Shown in pieces: positions 1-10,730 of a DNA stretch of 64,000 bases (positions are counted from its first letter, which is position 1; each line of letters opens with the position of its first letter). The DNA is from Latrodectus hesperus. Taxonomy: Eukaryota > Arthropoda > Arachnida > Araneae > Theridiidae. The stretch covers positions 11,264,274 to 11,328,273 of the forward strand of contig CM075862.1 in the NCBI GenBank assembly GCA_037975125.1, given 5' to 3'. A program made the position numbers and the translations under genes. Under the pieces are notes generated by a model that saw nothing but the letters and a program-made list of their open reading frames with translations, did not search any database and was not told where the DNA came from.

Positions 1-426
1 TTTCATATTTATGTTTTATTTCACTTCGGATATAGCGCAGAATATAAATATTGTCTTTTATATTCACATTTTTTATTTAAGTGTGGATATAGTGCCTGAA
101 TTTCAATTTTAATTCTGAAATATTTTTAAATAGAATCTTTAATCATTTCTTATTACGATTACTATTTTCTTGTATACTATTAGGCTTAGCAATTTAAAAT
201 CGGGGGGCGGACCCCACTTTATTTACATGGTTATTATTATTGTTTTCTTAGTGTAATGTGGGGGAAGTGAAACCCAGATTTCTTATGCCAATTGGCGCCT
301 ATTCTGTGTTGCCAATCAAATTTTAATATCCCTGTTTTATCCACTTGGTGAAATTTGTTTCGCCAATTTCGCTAGGCTGAGGCTGTAATACTCAGTTTTA
401 CCATAAGGAAAATATTTTCTTGTATA
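1..426. other. AT-rich intergenic DNA
   Basis: No open frame, RNA gene or recognisable repeat. It runs up to the TA dinucleotide (425-426) that flanks the Tc1-like element. Confidence 0.6.
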
Positions 427-2053
427 CAGTATGCAAACTGATTATTTTTACACCACTTTTTTTAAGTTTAGAAAAACATAAGCAGCTATTTTATTCCTTG
501 CTATGTGTGAACGTAAATTTGTTGTTTTTTCTAAGTAAACGAAAAAAATATTTTGAAATAATTGAAAATAAAACCTAAATCTTACAAACTTGGAAAATTT
601 CTTGCAAAAAGTATATTTGTACACCCATATCTCCGGTAAGTATTACTATAATTTCATGCAAATTTTCACATGATAGTTAATTTTTTGGATGGTTTATGTT
701 TATTAAACACACACACATTGAAGATTATCTTTTTTAACAGTGAACGTTTTTAACACTCGTAGAGAAAATTTGAGAAATGGCCACGAAATCAAAAGAAGTC
801 TCTTTAGACATGAGAATTCATATTATTAACCTTAATAAAAGTGGAAAATATTATCGCGAAATTCAAAAGATGGTTAAGTTACCCTTTACAACTATTGGTT
901 ACATCGTAAGAAAATATAAAAATACTGGACTCGTTGAAACTGAACGCAGGCCAGGTGGCCCTAGTAAATTAACTTCAAGAAATAAACGAAGTATTTTTAA
1001 AGCAGCTATTATAGAAAACCAGAAATTTCTGCTCAGAAAATTGCAGATGACCTTCTGGCATCTTCTAACATTAGAATAACCGCTCAAACAATAAGAAATG
1101 TGTTGCATAGTGCTGGTTTAAAGGGCAGAACTCCGAGATAAAAACCAATGATCCCTGAAGTTAATAGAAAAAAGCGTTTAGAATTTGCTATGAAATACAA
1201 AGACAAACCGATGGACTTCTGGAAAAAGGTTAATTTTTCAGATGAGAGTAAGTTTGAAATTTTTTAACCCCTAGTATCCGAAAAATTTGGCGAAAAAATA
1301 AAACAGCCCTTGATAATAAAATTGTACTTAAGACCCTGAAACATGGTGGTGGAAATGTGATAGCTTGGGGCTGTGTAGCTCATGGGGGGTTGGAAAATTA
1401 CACTTTATTGACACAAAAGTGACAGCTTTAGGTTACATTGATGTGTTGCGGCATAACTTATTAGACAGTGCTGGAAAATTGGGTATCGGAGACACTTTCT
1501 TATTTCAACAAGATAACGATCCAAAACACACTGCGATAGTTACTAAAACATGGTTGCTTTATAATGCGCAAAGATGCCTTGAAACTCCACCACAATCCCC
1601 GGATATAAACCCAATTGAAAATTTGTGGATGCTATTAGATGCTCAAGTTCGAAAAAAATATTACAAGTAAAAATAGTGTGAAAGAAGCACTCATGGAAGC
1701 TTGGGAAGAAATAGATCAAGAAACCACCAAAAAGTTAATAGAATCAATGCCAAGACGTCTTGAAGCAATTGTAAAAGCCAATGGAATGCATACACAAGTA
1801 TTAGATTTCTATAAAATAATTATAATTATGTTTAAAATTTGTCACTAAGTAAATGTACAATTACTCTTTTTGTATAGTTTTTATAAAGTTTTATTCATTT
1901 ATCAACTAAAGTTTATGTGATTGTTTTTTTGTTGATATTTATTATTATTTTACCTCAATAGAATATATTTCTATAATTTTAACTTTGTTACCTTATTTCA
2001 TTTTGCTATAAAATTCTAAAATTGAAGCTTACAAATAAACATTTTGTCAACTG
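427..2053 (+). mobile_element. Tc1-like DNA transposon, end to end, non-autonomous
   Basis: The element is flanked by TA on both sides (425-426 and 2054-2055), as expected for Tc1/mariner target duplication. The left end reads CAGTATGCAAACTGATTATT and the complement of the right end reads CAGTTGACAAAATGTTTATT, imperfect terminal inverted repeats with about two thirds identity over 30 bp. A second conserved motif (TGTACAA plus an A/T-rich core plus CTTTTTG, complemented on the left) lies about 190-200 bp inside each end (near 605-623 and 1853-1871). That gives the long inverted repeat with internal direct repeat (IR/DR) layout known from some Tc1 elements. Length is 1627 bp, normal for Tc1. 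The single transposase gene inside is broken by frameshifts and stops, so this copy cannot move itself. Confidence 0.85.
777..1848 (+). pseudogene. Tc1-like transposase, broken (DD34E)
   Basis: The frame opens with a helix-turn-helix of the Tc1 type (777-1079: an SLDMRIHIINLNKSGKYYRE stretch, then the RRPGGPSK linker that follows the DNA-binding domain). Frame is lost near 1020 and continues through the second DNA-binding segment. The first catalytic aspartate is in SDESKF (about 1240-1258), followed by a stop. The second is in QQDNDPKHTA (about 1507-1536) and the glutamate is in SPDINPIENLW (about 1597-1629), giving 34 residues between them: the DD34E signature of Tc1. A further frameshift near 1660 puts the C-terminus (ITSKNSVKEALMEAWEE, ending MPRRLEAIVKANG) in another frame up to 1848. 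All three catalytic residues survive, so decay is moderate. Confidence 0.85.
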
Positions 2054-3407
2054 TAGTTCTCATATATAGTGAACATATTCCAGAGACTAATAATAATTGA
2101 AATTTTATTTTTTTCTTAAAAACCTTATCAAGTTTCCCAATTGAGCTAGAAGAAATATACGAAATAAATTCAAATCATTTAAAATTTACTTTATTTAAAT
2201 TTATTATTGCTTAATCGTGTTTAATAATACTTTATTTAAATTTCACAATGCCCAAATTGGTAAGCCAAATTTCGCATATTACACTAACAGCAAACTCAAG
2301 GGAATATATCATACGTCATATCGTCATTTTCATTATTAGAAAATTTTCTTCTAATAGTCACTTTATTTAAGAATAAATAAATTTAATAATCTGGAAAAGT
2401 TCTTGATTTTAAATATCTGTATTAAAAAATTGTCATTTTGAATATACTGGTTTCTTGTATTTATTGTACGATTTCTCTTTTTCTTGGAATAATCACAGAA
2501 AAGTTAAATAGAGCCAAAAAACGAAAAACTCGAAATTAATGGAATAATATTTGAAATTGATTTTGAAGTGAATAAGTAAATTGGCAAATGGATTTCATCT
2601 TTAAAAATAAGATTTGATTTTATTAAATGAAATAGAACTGTTCACGAAAGAAGCAAATATTTATCTCAGCTCAATGGTACTGCTTGATTTTTCACGCCAT
2701 CAGATAGCGAGAGAGAAATCAATGGTGACGCATATAAAGATTATCACCAAATCAAATTACTCACATAAAGTTTGCGTTAAAGTTTGGAAATTTCCACATA
2801 TACTCTCTCATTAATGAACTTACCATGAATCATCTCTTATTAATGAGTTTATCTAATAGTTACCTAGTTTAACAAATTTTATTAATAGAAATTTGAATTT
2901 AACGTGCTTATTTCCCCGGCTTGGATAACGTTTTCAATGTGGTTAGAATTTATCGCAGCGGTAATCTTGACGCCAAAATGAAGGCCTGCAGAAAATTTTG
3001 ATTTTAGGAGAAGATTAAGAAACATTCAATTATAATATATTTTAAGTTGTAATGAATTTTAATTTTATATGCACTGGGGAAAAAACTTAGTCACAATTAG
3101 TCAACTAATACAAACAGATAATTTGATTTTTAACTTCGTAACCATTACGAAAGTATTGAGTATAAGTAAATGCAAATTCAACTGTAGAGTATACTAATTG
3201 TGTGTGTGATACTTGTATCGTTCTAATACTTCAGCAAATTTATTCAATTAGAGATGAGGGAAATATTTGCTTGATAAGAGCAATAAATTTGTTTTATTGT
3301 GTGTTATATTGAATGAGTGTAAAAAAAATTCAACATATAAGAATATTTACATTACAACGAATAAGAACATTTTACGTTACTCTTTGTTAAGTGCATTGGT
3401 GAAAATT
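2054..3407. other. AT-rich intergenic DNA
   Basis: Nothing recognisable on either strand. A 66-residue frame at 2614-2814 has no homology that I recognise and no splice or promoter context. Confidence 0.5.
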
Positions 3408-3820
3408 ACATTGCGTTTTTGAGTTCCAGTGGCTCAGTAGCTTCACGCCGCTTCCCGTAAGCTCAACAAAGTGAAGCCTCATTTGCCGCGGGCAGTGGTT
3501 GGGAGGGTGACCACGGTGTACTCTCCTTCACTGGGTTGCTGGAACTCCGTGGGTTGGGGACGTGTCCACGTTAATCTGTGACGTCCAAAGTCCTTCCACT
3601 GGATGTGGAAAGGAGGGTGCCAGCTCAGGTGTGGCCTCGTCACCTGACCGTGGTTCAAAATTACGAGGTATCTTAAAAGAAGCAAAGTCGTACTTTCACC
3701 TTCGTGGTGCTCTGATCCAAAAACGAAAGACGCTCTCTATTGACTTAAATTCGCACAGCCAACGACATAGCGAGCTTGGCTTGTCCAAGTGTTATAAGCA
3801 ACAAAAGCAACATTGCGTTT
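3408..3820 (+). mobile_element. SINE-B, full length, with 11-bp TSD
   Basis: The body (3419-3809, about 390 bp) is bounded by the direct repeat ACATTGCGTTT at 3408-3418 and 3810-3820, a clean retroposition duplication. The head contains TGGCTCAGTAG (3430-3440), a perfect match to the RNA polymerase III A-box consensus. GGTTCAAAA at 3652-3660 resembles a B box but lies about 220 bp downstream, much farther than in a tRNA. The 3' part (about 3680-3809) is a module also found in SINE-F copies of this window. It ends in a CAA-type tail (AAGCAACAAAAGCAA). Short frames here (3479-3685 minus, 3562-3825 plus) are chance readings of the SINE. Confidence 0.85.
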
Positions 3821-4788
3821 ATTAATTATAGGTAATGAAATTTAAAGATATGTTTTAAAATAAAATAAAAAAAATTAAATATTCATAAAATTATGCACAG
3901 GTAATAGACAATATTGCAAGATGTATTGCACGTAAGATAAATTTAGCTCCATTTCCAACTTCAAGTTTGCATAGTTTAGAAACTTATGCAAACACTAAGC
4001 TGGAAATAGAGATAAACTAAAAATTGATATTAATAAAATATTTAAATAATATGTATTTCATGAAATATTTAATTAATTAAGGTATAAGTATCTAAACTTT
4101 TATTATAACATGGTATGATTAAATAAATTCAGCCATTTTAACGCGGGTGTGAACTTCGATTTAAAACGCCTGTTTCCGTAAATTTTTAGAGACGGTATTT
4201 CTAATCTGTGATTGTACTTAATAATCACATGCATAGACTGGAACACAGTTTTTTTTCCTCTCATCGCTTATTTCAAAGACATTTCAATAAAAAAAATTTT
4301 TATAAAGATCGCCACAACAAATTATGGCTTCCCTGACTTTGGGGGACTATGATGCAGTTATGCATAGAAAGTTTCTATTTTCTTTATTCAATATTCTAAT
4401 ATACATTAGCTTATATTGTCTATTGCATTTATATTGCGTTTAAGCATATTTTTCAAAACCAAAATAATAAAAAAAATGGGGTACTACAATGTGTGCATTT
4501 TTACCTAAATCATCATAATGATTCTATTCATCAAAAATTTGAGTTCCAAATTTAATTTTTTTTTTCGTTATTTGGTGACATGATATTTTCTGTAATAAAT
4601 TATATTTTATGTCTAGATTGTAACTTTAAAATTTTAAGAATCATGGCTATTTTCTTGCTTTAGAAAAATGTGATATATAAGTGACCTTAAGGATTATAAT
4701 AATTTAGAAATACAAGAATTTAAATATTAACTCTAATTATATACTGATTTGAAATTATTTAAAGAGCGGAACTCATTACTATATACAG
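3821..4788. other. AT-rich intergenic DNA
   Basis: No gene or repeat recognised. Confidence 0.5.
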
Positions 4789-5440
4789 GGTGATCTTTTT
4801 TAAAGTGACCAGTGTTTCGATCATCCTGTGGCGTGATCTAATAGTTGACACCAAACTTGGTATTTAGACTAATAAAGAAATAAGAAAAAAAGATTCTGTG
4901 TTGTTTTTTTTAAAAAAAAAAAAAATTACAAAATTCACCGCTAGGGCATTTTGTGGCGCTGCCGTAGCTTACAATAACGAGAATTAGCATAAATCAAAGA
5001 GAAACGCAAATGTTGTGCGATGACAGTGCCAGTAAAAGGGGCTATAAAAGCAAAAAGTAGACAGCTCCGACAAATAATCTCAGCTGAAGTAAACGAGCTC
5101 CAGTGGCCATGCCTCTCACGTTACCGGAACGTGCGTTTATGTTGGTGGAGTATCAAATTTGTCTATTCTAAAGGACAGCATAACAAAAATAGTGTAGAAT
5201 GCTGCTCGTAATATGTTATGTACGACTGTGGAGAACGTTGTGCTCAGAATGCATGGTATTATTTCTGAGAACGGTGCTCACATGGAATGTGGTCTAATTC
5301 CTCACCGGGGAAGTTAATGTAGTAAATAAACATAAATAATTTAACTGTACGCGATTATATGTGTTAGTATTTTTCTTTTCTCACATTTTATACATTGTAA
5401 AACGCCACAAAGTGACCTAACGGCGATTCTTGGAACTAAA
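4789..5440 (+). mobile_element. Internally deleted IS630/mariner-type transposon remnant
   Basis: It starts at CAGGGTGATC after TATA (4785-4788), a typical mariner-group end. The stretch near 4938-4965 (CACCGCTAGGGCATTTTGTGG) is repeated in inverted, diverged form near 5405-5432. Between them, 5116-5160 reads MPLTLPERAFMLVEYQ, which resembles the N-terminal helix-turn-helix of these transposases. About 5217-5300 reads TVENVVLRMHGIISENGAHMEC, which resembles the C-terminal end of the same protein type. The catalytic core is missing, so this is an internal deletion derivative. The right boundary is approximate. Confidence 0.5.
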
Positions 5441-5807
5441 AATTTTTTTCATAAATTTAAAAAGCATAAATAAAACATATTTTTTAAAATAAGAAATATT
5501 CGCTAAAAACACAAGAGGAATCAATTAGAATACAAAGGAAAATATTTTGTGAAAAAAGAGGACGCAATTAAAATTGAATTTAAAAACAAGAAAATTAAGA
5601 AAAAATATTAAAAATGTAATAAAAATTTGCTCTTTTTCTTCAGGGAAATCGATAAATGATAAAAAAAATTTCAAATTTATATATGCTAAAAATATAAGGG
5701 TATTTAAGGATAAATAAATCCTTCCTAGCGCCTCCTAATTAAAGAACAAGAAATGAAAAGTTTAAAAATTAACAGAAATCAAACGAAACAAGATATACAT
5801 ACATACA
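5441..5807. other. AT-rich intergenic DNA
   Basis: A-rich sequence with nothing recognised. Confidence 0.5.
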
Positions 5808-5815
5808 AGCACACA

Positions 5816-5894
<79 letters not shown>
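5808..5894. repeat. Compound microsatellite (CA)n(TA)n
   Basis: An (AC)n tract passes directly into a (TA)n tract of about 40 bp. The reading frame across it is low-complexity and not a gene. Confidence 0.95.
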
Positions 5895-5898
<4 letters not shown>

Positions 5899-6861
5899 CC
5901 CTTATTATTATCTTTTAAAATATTTTGCATATAAAATTAATTTTTAATATTTTACAATTATAATTAACAATATTTTACAATTTAATATTTTACAAATACA
6001 ATTATTATAATTAAATTTAGAGAAGAATGTAATGTTTTACAAATATATAAATAAAAAAATATTCAAATAGATTTTTACTAAATTTATATTTCTATATAGA
6101 AATAATAATTCGTGTTTTTATTTATTTCTTACATTATTTCTTTCTTTTAAATCTTTACTCTTGGTTAAAGTTAAAAATTTTTAAATATATTTATTTATTT
6201 TAATATTATACACACACAAAAAAGCTTGTTGAAAGACTGAATATTCTTGAACTCCTTTATATATTTTTAAGCAAAGTAATAATTAAAAAAGTAAATACCA
6301 CGATTTTAATTAATGAATTTGCATAAAATTCTTTAATAAGTGTGAAAACATATTAAAAACTTATCTTAGTTGCAATCTTTAGTATTTCATTTTAAGCTGA
6401 ATGAAGAGGGGCTAAGTGATGAACTAAATTATTGATTTAATTAGGATCTATTAGTTTTTTCTTTCATTAGTTTTAAGGATTATATATATAAAACATGAAA
6501 TAAATGGACTTTTATTTCTCAACAAACTGAAATAAATTCCACTAAGTTTGTTATTTTCCATCAGACAGCGAAGCGACCGTTGTCAAACACCGGAATATTT
6601 AATGAGTAAGTTCTTTTTTGAATAACTAATGATAGGTAGCAATACTGATGAATCGCAAGTGTGAGAACCAGGAAAACTGCCAAGAACTCACCGCAATAGA
6701 TTATTTTGACTTTAGTTCGATTTACAATTAGGCAAATTTCTGATAATTTGTGATAGATAAAATTCTTGATAATTTGATTTTCTAATATAGTTATATAAAA
6801 ACTATAATTTTTTGTATACGTTAGGTACACAGGAATCATTAGAACTACATTATATATATAG
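5895..6861. other. AT-rich intergenic DNA
   Basis: Nothing supported. A 163-residue minus frame (6561-7052) overlaps the next transposon end and is judged spurious. Confidence 0.5.
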
Positions 6862-7146
6862 TGTACAAAATTAAGCGATATATTGTCAAATTTCTTGAAA
6901 TGAAGTGAGCGAAGTATAAAAACTACTACTTCGAGACAAAGATGGCAATCATGTACGGTGAACATATAAGCTAACACGCATATGTGGGTTGATCCAGTTG
7001 AGAAACGTGCTTTGAAAGCGAGCTTTACAAAATACGCTTTTCGTTCGAGCACACATCGCTAAATTTCTTGGTGTTTTCACGAAGAAATTGATTGAATTCA
7101 AATTGGATCAGTAACAATCAGTAATCACCCACGTTTAGATGATGAC

Positions 7147-8010
7147 ATGAGGTGGAGAATGGGAGAGAGACTCGAAGCAGGACAGTCACAAATAATTCAG
7201 ATTTGTAGAGGGCGCCCAGTGTCGTGTGCAACTTATGGAAACAGTTCCAAAAGTATTGGACCTATCGAGGGAGAGCCTGGACAAGGTCGTCCAAGAGCCG
7301 GAGATGATCGGCATTTGTCTATTCCAGCGAGGCATAACAGGGATGCTACAGCTTCTCAACTCTCTTGTGACTTGTATACAACCACAGGAACTCGAGTTTT
7401 AAGGGTGACTGTTTTCAGAAGTTGTTGCATAAAGACTTGAGATTTGCGTTCCACTTACTTCTATGCCCAGCAAAGTCTGTTTAGCACGGTGTAGACAGCA
7501 TATAGACTGGAGTACGGATCAATGAGCGGTCATTCTCTTCCCTTAATAGTCTCGGTTCAACCTAACCACAGATCCCGTTCTACGTTCATGTAGAGAAATT
7601 TAGTGACCTGCTTCCTGCCTTCCAATGCCCGTGAAATCAACCATCATGACCGATGATGTTTAATGGTATGGTCAGGCATCATGCTAAATGGCCGCACACC
7701 ATGTCTTTGACAAAGGCAGTGTGACAGTTGTGAAGTATAGGGATGAGGTTTTATATCCATCTTTTCAGGGGCGCAGTGGGTGCTGGGTTAACTTCCGTCA
7801 ATACTTCGATACCAAGAAGCCACACAGAGTTCTTCTGGTTCTGCTAGAAAGTGAGGATATTCGCCGGATGAACTGGTCAAGCATGTCGAAACATGTCTGG
7901 GACGTTCTGGGGAGGGCAGGCGCAACTCGCAATACCCCTCCGATTCATCAAGAACCTGGAAACTGTGTTGCTGAACGAGTGTGTGAGACCCATTGCCACA
8001 GAAAATTATA
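7147..8010 (+). pseudogene. Tc1-like transposase, heavily decayed
   Basis: 7147-7440 carries the N-terminal DNA-binding region (MRWRMGERLEAG, then GQGRPRAGDDRH and RHNRDATASQLSCDLYTTTG), the same peptide seen in antisense at 31,841-32,161. The rest is readable only across frames: MVWSGIMLNGRTP near 7663-7700, a worn DNA-RPHRALLV segment near 7805-7845, and VWDVLGRA near 7890-7915, where the third catalytic residue would lie. Multiple stops and frameshifts rule out function. Confidence 0.75.
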
Positions 8011-8058
8011 AACTGCCTTAATCCGAGTATGACATCACGTTGCGACGCTTGTTTATCG

Positions 8059-8374
8059 GTAAGAGAGCTCCAGTGACTCAGTAGCTTCACTTAGCTTCCC
8101 GTTAAGATCAGCAAAGTGAAGCATCATTTGCCGCCGGCCGGGATTGGGAGGGTGACCACGCCGTACTCCTCCTCACTGGGTTGCAGAAATGTCCACTTTA
8201 ATATGTTGCGTTCAAAGTCCTTCCGCTAGTGTGGCGTGGATGTGAAGAGTAGGGTGCAAGCTCAGGTGTGACCTCGTCCCCTGACCGTGGTTCAATATGA
8301 CGAGGCACTTAGTGATGGGCGAGTATTCCAAAACCGTGAATTTATAGGTACAATCAGGGCCTCGCCTACACCGT

Positions 8375-8436
<62 letters not shown>

Positions 8437-8442
8437 AGAGGG
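8059..8442 (+). mobile_element. SINE-B with variant 3' end, inserted in the Tc1 element
   Basis: Near-identical repeats GTAAGAGAG (8059-8067) and GTAAGAGGG (8434-8442) flank the insert, and the Tc1 sequence resumes in register on the far side. The head and middle match SINE-B at 3.4 kb. After the GGTTCAATA segment this copy has a different 3' module (GGCGAGTATTCC, then GGTACAATCAGGGCC) and ends in (TA)n at 8376-8433. The same 3' module forms part of the 198-bp satellite unit at 36.5-42.1 kb. Confidence 0.8.
8376..8433. repeat. (TA)n microsatellite
   Basis: About 29 TA units forming the tail of the inserted SINE-B. Its translations are artefacts. Confidence 0.95.
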
Positions 8443-8606
8443 AGACCATTCCCCCTATTAACCCATTTTCTTATTCGATTCTGCAACTGATGTTGCATGC
8501 AACATATCAATGTATATACATATCAAATTTCATTAAAATCGGTCCAGTAGTTCTAGAGATAATTGACCAAATTTGAAATTCTTTTAATTTTGAGCACTCT
8601 AGTGTA

Positions 8607-9705
8607 TATAAATTCTCTTAATATTATTTCATAATATGTTATTAAAATTTTTATTAGTGATATCAAATTGTATTTAAATTTAGTTAAATCAAATGTAAAA
8701 TTTTTTATGAAAATATTTCTGCTTGAAACATTTATTTGCAAGTATTCACTTCTCAGCAATACTTGCAATACAATCAATATACTCGACTAATACATGCAAT
8801 ATCAGTACAAGTATTCACCTCTCAATGAACTCGAATATTAAGTAAATAGATAGGAGTTTGTGATGCTTATTTCAACTGTTTGTAGGTTCAACGTTCACAC
8901 TTCGGGAGAAAATATGTGCGATACTTTTTTTTATCTATTTCTCTCCTTAGCAACGATTAACCTTCAAGATCAAAAATAGCTCATCTTAGCAAAAAGAAAC
9001 AAATATTTCTCTTCTTTGCAAAAACAAATCGTGGACATTATTTAGATCCTAATTAGATGCAAGAAAAAAATCTCATGTAAGAGTTTAAAGATTGTTTATT
9101 ATTGTAAAGTTTAAAAAAAATTAAAAATTAATTAAAAATATTATAATTTGTAAAAAATTTTAAAAGTTATCTGAACAACTTAAGTGATTAATTTTAAGAA
9201 AAGATAAAATTTAGTTATTGAATCAATTATTTTCTCGAATAAAGCTATATAAACTATGAAATAAAAAAAAGAGAGATTTCACATGAAAATTCTAGAAAAT
9301 TTAAACATTATAAACATTTAAAATAAAAATTATTTCAATTTATTTTGTAATTCTATCGTAAGAAAATTTTATACTAAACTGATTTGTAAAGTTAAATACT
9401 TAGATTGAATGTTGATATTTTTCATAGATCACACATTGCACGTGTATTGTTTTAAAAATATTAAAATGACCTTAATGTGACTGTTTCTCTCTTTCTAGAA
9501 TTACATTAATATGTAAATTTCATTTATTCCAACAATAAAATGAAAGTTTATATTAATTTACGAACAGTATTATTCTAAAACATTTTTATATCTGCTTGTA
9601 TTACAATGTTATGAAGGAGTAAGGTGTTATTCATTGAAGCTTTCATTAGTATATTTTTAAGAGTTATACGTAAAAGTGGAACTCTTTACTCTAAACGAAA
9701 CACAC
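8607..9705. other. AT-rich intergenic DNA
   Basis: No gene or repeat recognised. Confidence 0.5.
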
Positions 9706-9986
9706 ACGCATACTTAAGCCCAATGGTCTAGTAGCTGCGCTTCTTGAGCCCACGGCTCAGGTTCAATACTCGGGCTGTGCAAGGTCGACTCAGCCTTTCA
9801 TCCCTTCAATGGATCAATAAACTGAACACCAAGCATGCTTGGGAACTAAACTAATCTCTGTGAATTTTATGTTAGGCTAATCACGTAACCCGGACATATG
9901 CTTCGACTCCAGGGGGCTCTCGTCCAGGAAAGTAGATATGGACAATGAAGGGCTTGGATACACATTTGACCTATCATACCACTGGT
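9706..9986 (+). mobile_element. SINE-E (tRNA-derived)
   Basis: The head has a perfect A-box match TGGTCTAGTAG (9724-9734) and, 26 bases further on, a B-box match GGTTCAATACT (9760-9770), spacing like a real tRNA promoter. The body includes AAGCATGCTTGGGAACTAA, present in antisense at about 63,510-63,540. Its 3' end is interrupted at 9986 by a younger SINE-B fragment. A functional tRNA is unlikely because no cloverleaf acceptor stem closes around the boxes. Confidence 0.7.
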
Positions 9987-10262
9987 CCGTGGGTTGGGGA
10001 CGTGTCCACGTTAATCTGTGACGTCCAAAGTCCTTCCACTAGTGTGGCGTGGATGTGGAGAGGAGGGTGCCAGCTCAGTTGTGGCCTCGTCACCTGATCG
10101 TGGTTCAAAATGACGAGGCACCTTAAAAAGAGCAAAGTCGTACTTTCACCTTCGTGGTGCTCTGATCCAAATGAAAGACGCTCTCTTTGACTTAATTCGC
10201 ACAGCCAACGGCATAGCGACCTTGGCTTGTCCAAGTGTCATAAGCAACAACAACATACCACT

Positions 10263-10265
<3 letters not shown>
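9975..10265 (+). mobile_element. 5'-truncated SINE-B inserted in SINE-E
   Basis: The 12-bp direct repeat CATACCACTGGT occurs at 9975-9986 and 10,254-10,265. The insert (9987-10,253) starts inside SINE-B at CCGTGGGTTGGGG and runs through the shared 3' module to a CAACAA tail. 5' truncation plus TSD plus a 3' tail indicates target-primed reverse transcription. Confidence 0.85.

Positions 10266-10355
<90 letters not shown>
10264..10355. repeat. (TA)n microsatellite
   Basis: About 45 TA units directly after the SINE insertion. Reading frames across it are artefacts. Confidence 0.97.
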
Positions 10356-10357
<2 letters not shown>

Positions 10358-10359
<2 letters not shown>

Positions 10360-10648
10360 CAACGGCGGGCACTTGGGTGACGAACTTTATGTCACAACAA
10401 GGCCAGAAAGTACTACTCATTTGTCGTTACCCAGCGGGCACCTGTGAATCAAGTCACGGAGGCGATAAGCTTTGCCCGCGCCTCACCACCACAAACACGT
10501 TTATAGGGTGGGAGGGTGGGCCACATTCATATATCATAACAGAAAAAAAGGACAGAGAAGCACACAGAGAAAGAAAGTAAAACATCCATGCATGAAGTGG
10601 GATTCGAACCACAGCTCAGGAGCGCTAACCACTCAGCCATCGGTCGGC
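10358..10648 (-). mobile_element. SINE-A (Leu/Ser-tRNA-like head), antisense
   Basis: The complement reads the tRNA-like head ATGGCTGAGTGGTTAGCGC with a B box near 10,605-10,617 (GATTCGAACC on the plus strand), then the body ending in CCCGCCGTTG. It is the same family as 29,209-29,527, 62,307-62,612 and the partial copy at 22,190. Confidence 0.8.
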
Positions 10649-10680
10649 ACACACACACACACACATACACACATACATAT

Positions 10681-10727
<47 letters not shown>
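10649..10727. repeat. Compound microsatellite (CA)n(TA)n
   Basis: A CACACA tract with ATACAC interruptions, then (TA)n, adjoining the 5' end of the antisense SINE-A. Confidence 0.95.

Positions 10728-10730
<3 letters not shown>

Larger units (their letters stand above)
6862..8604 (+). mobile_element. Tc1-like transposon (MRWRMGERLEAG type) split by a SINE-B
   Basis: The right terminal repeat (about 8525-8604, ending GAGCACTCTAGTG before TA 8605-8606) matches the complement of the left end of the better preserved copy at 29,732-32,458. The left end (about 6862, GTGTACAAAATTAAG) matches that copy's other end. Removing the SINE insertion (8068-8433) leaves about 1.37 kb, a little short of the family's ~1.5 kb. 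This copy lacks the second SINE insertion carried by the 30-kb and 59-kb copies: the corresponding site near 7769-7782 is uninterrupted. Confidence 0.75.

Noticed and set aside
3479..3825. Overlapping frames of 68 and 87 codons
   Set aside because: Both lie wholly inside SINE-B and are broken in its other copies.
6561..7052. 163-codon minus-strand frame, the longest in the window
   Set aside because: It overlaps the left end of a Tc1-like element, has an AT-driven hydrophobic composition, shows no domain and no splice or promoter context.
8287..8576. Several open frames with long IY repeats (also at 5.8, 10.2, 10.6, 24.5, 35.1, 47.4 and 55.2 kb)
   Set aside because: These are translations of (TA)n microsatellites, open in several frames on both strands.
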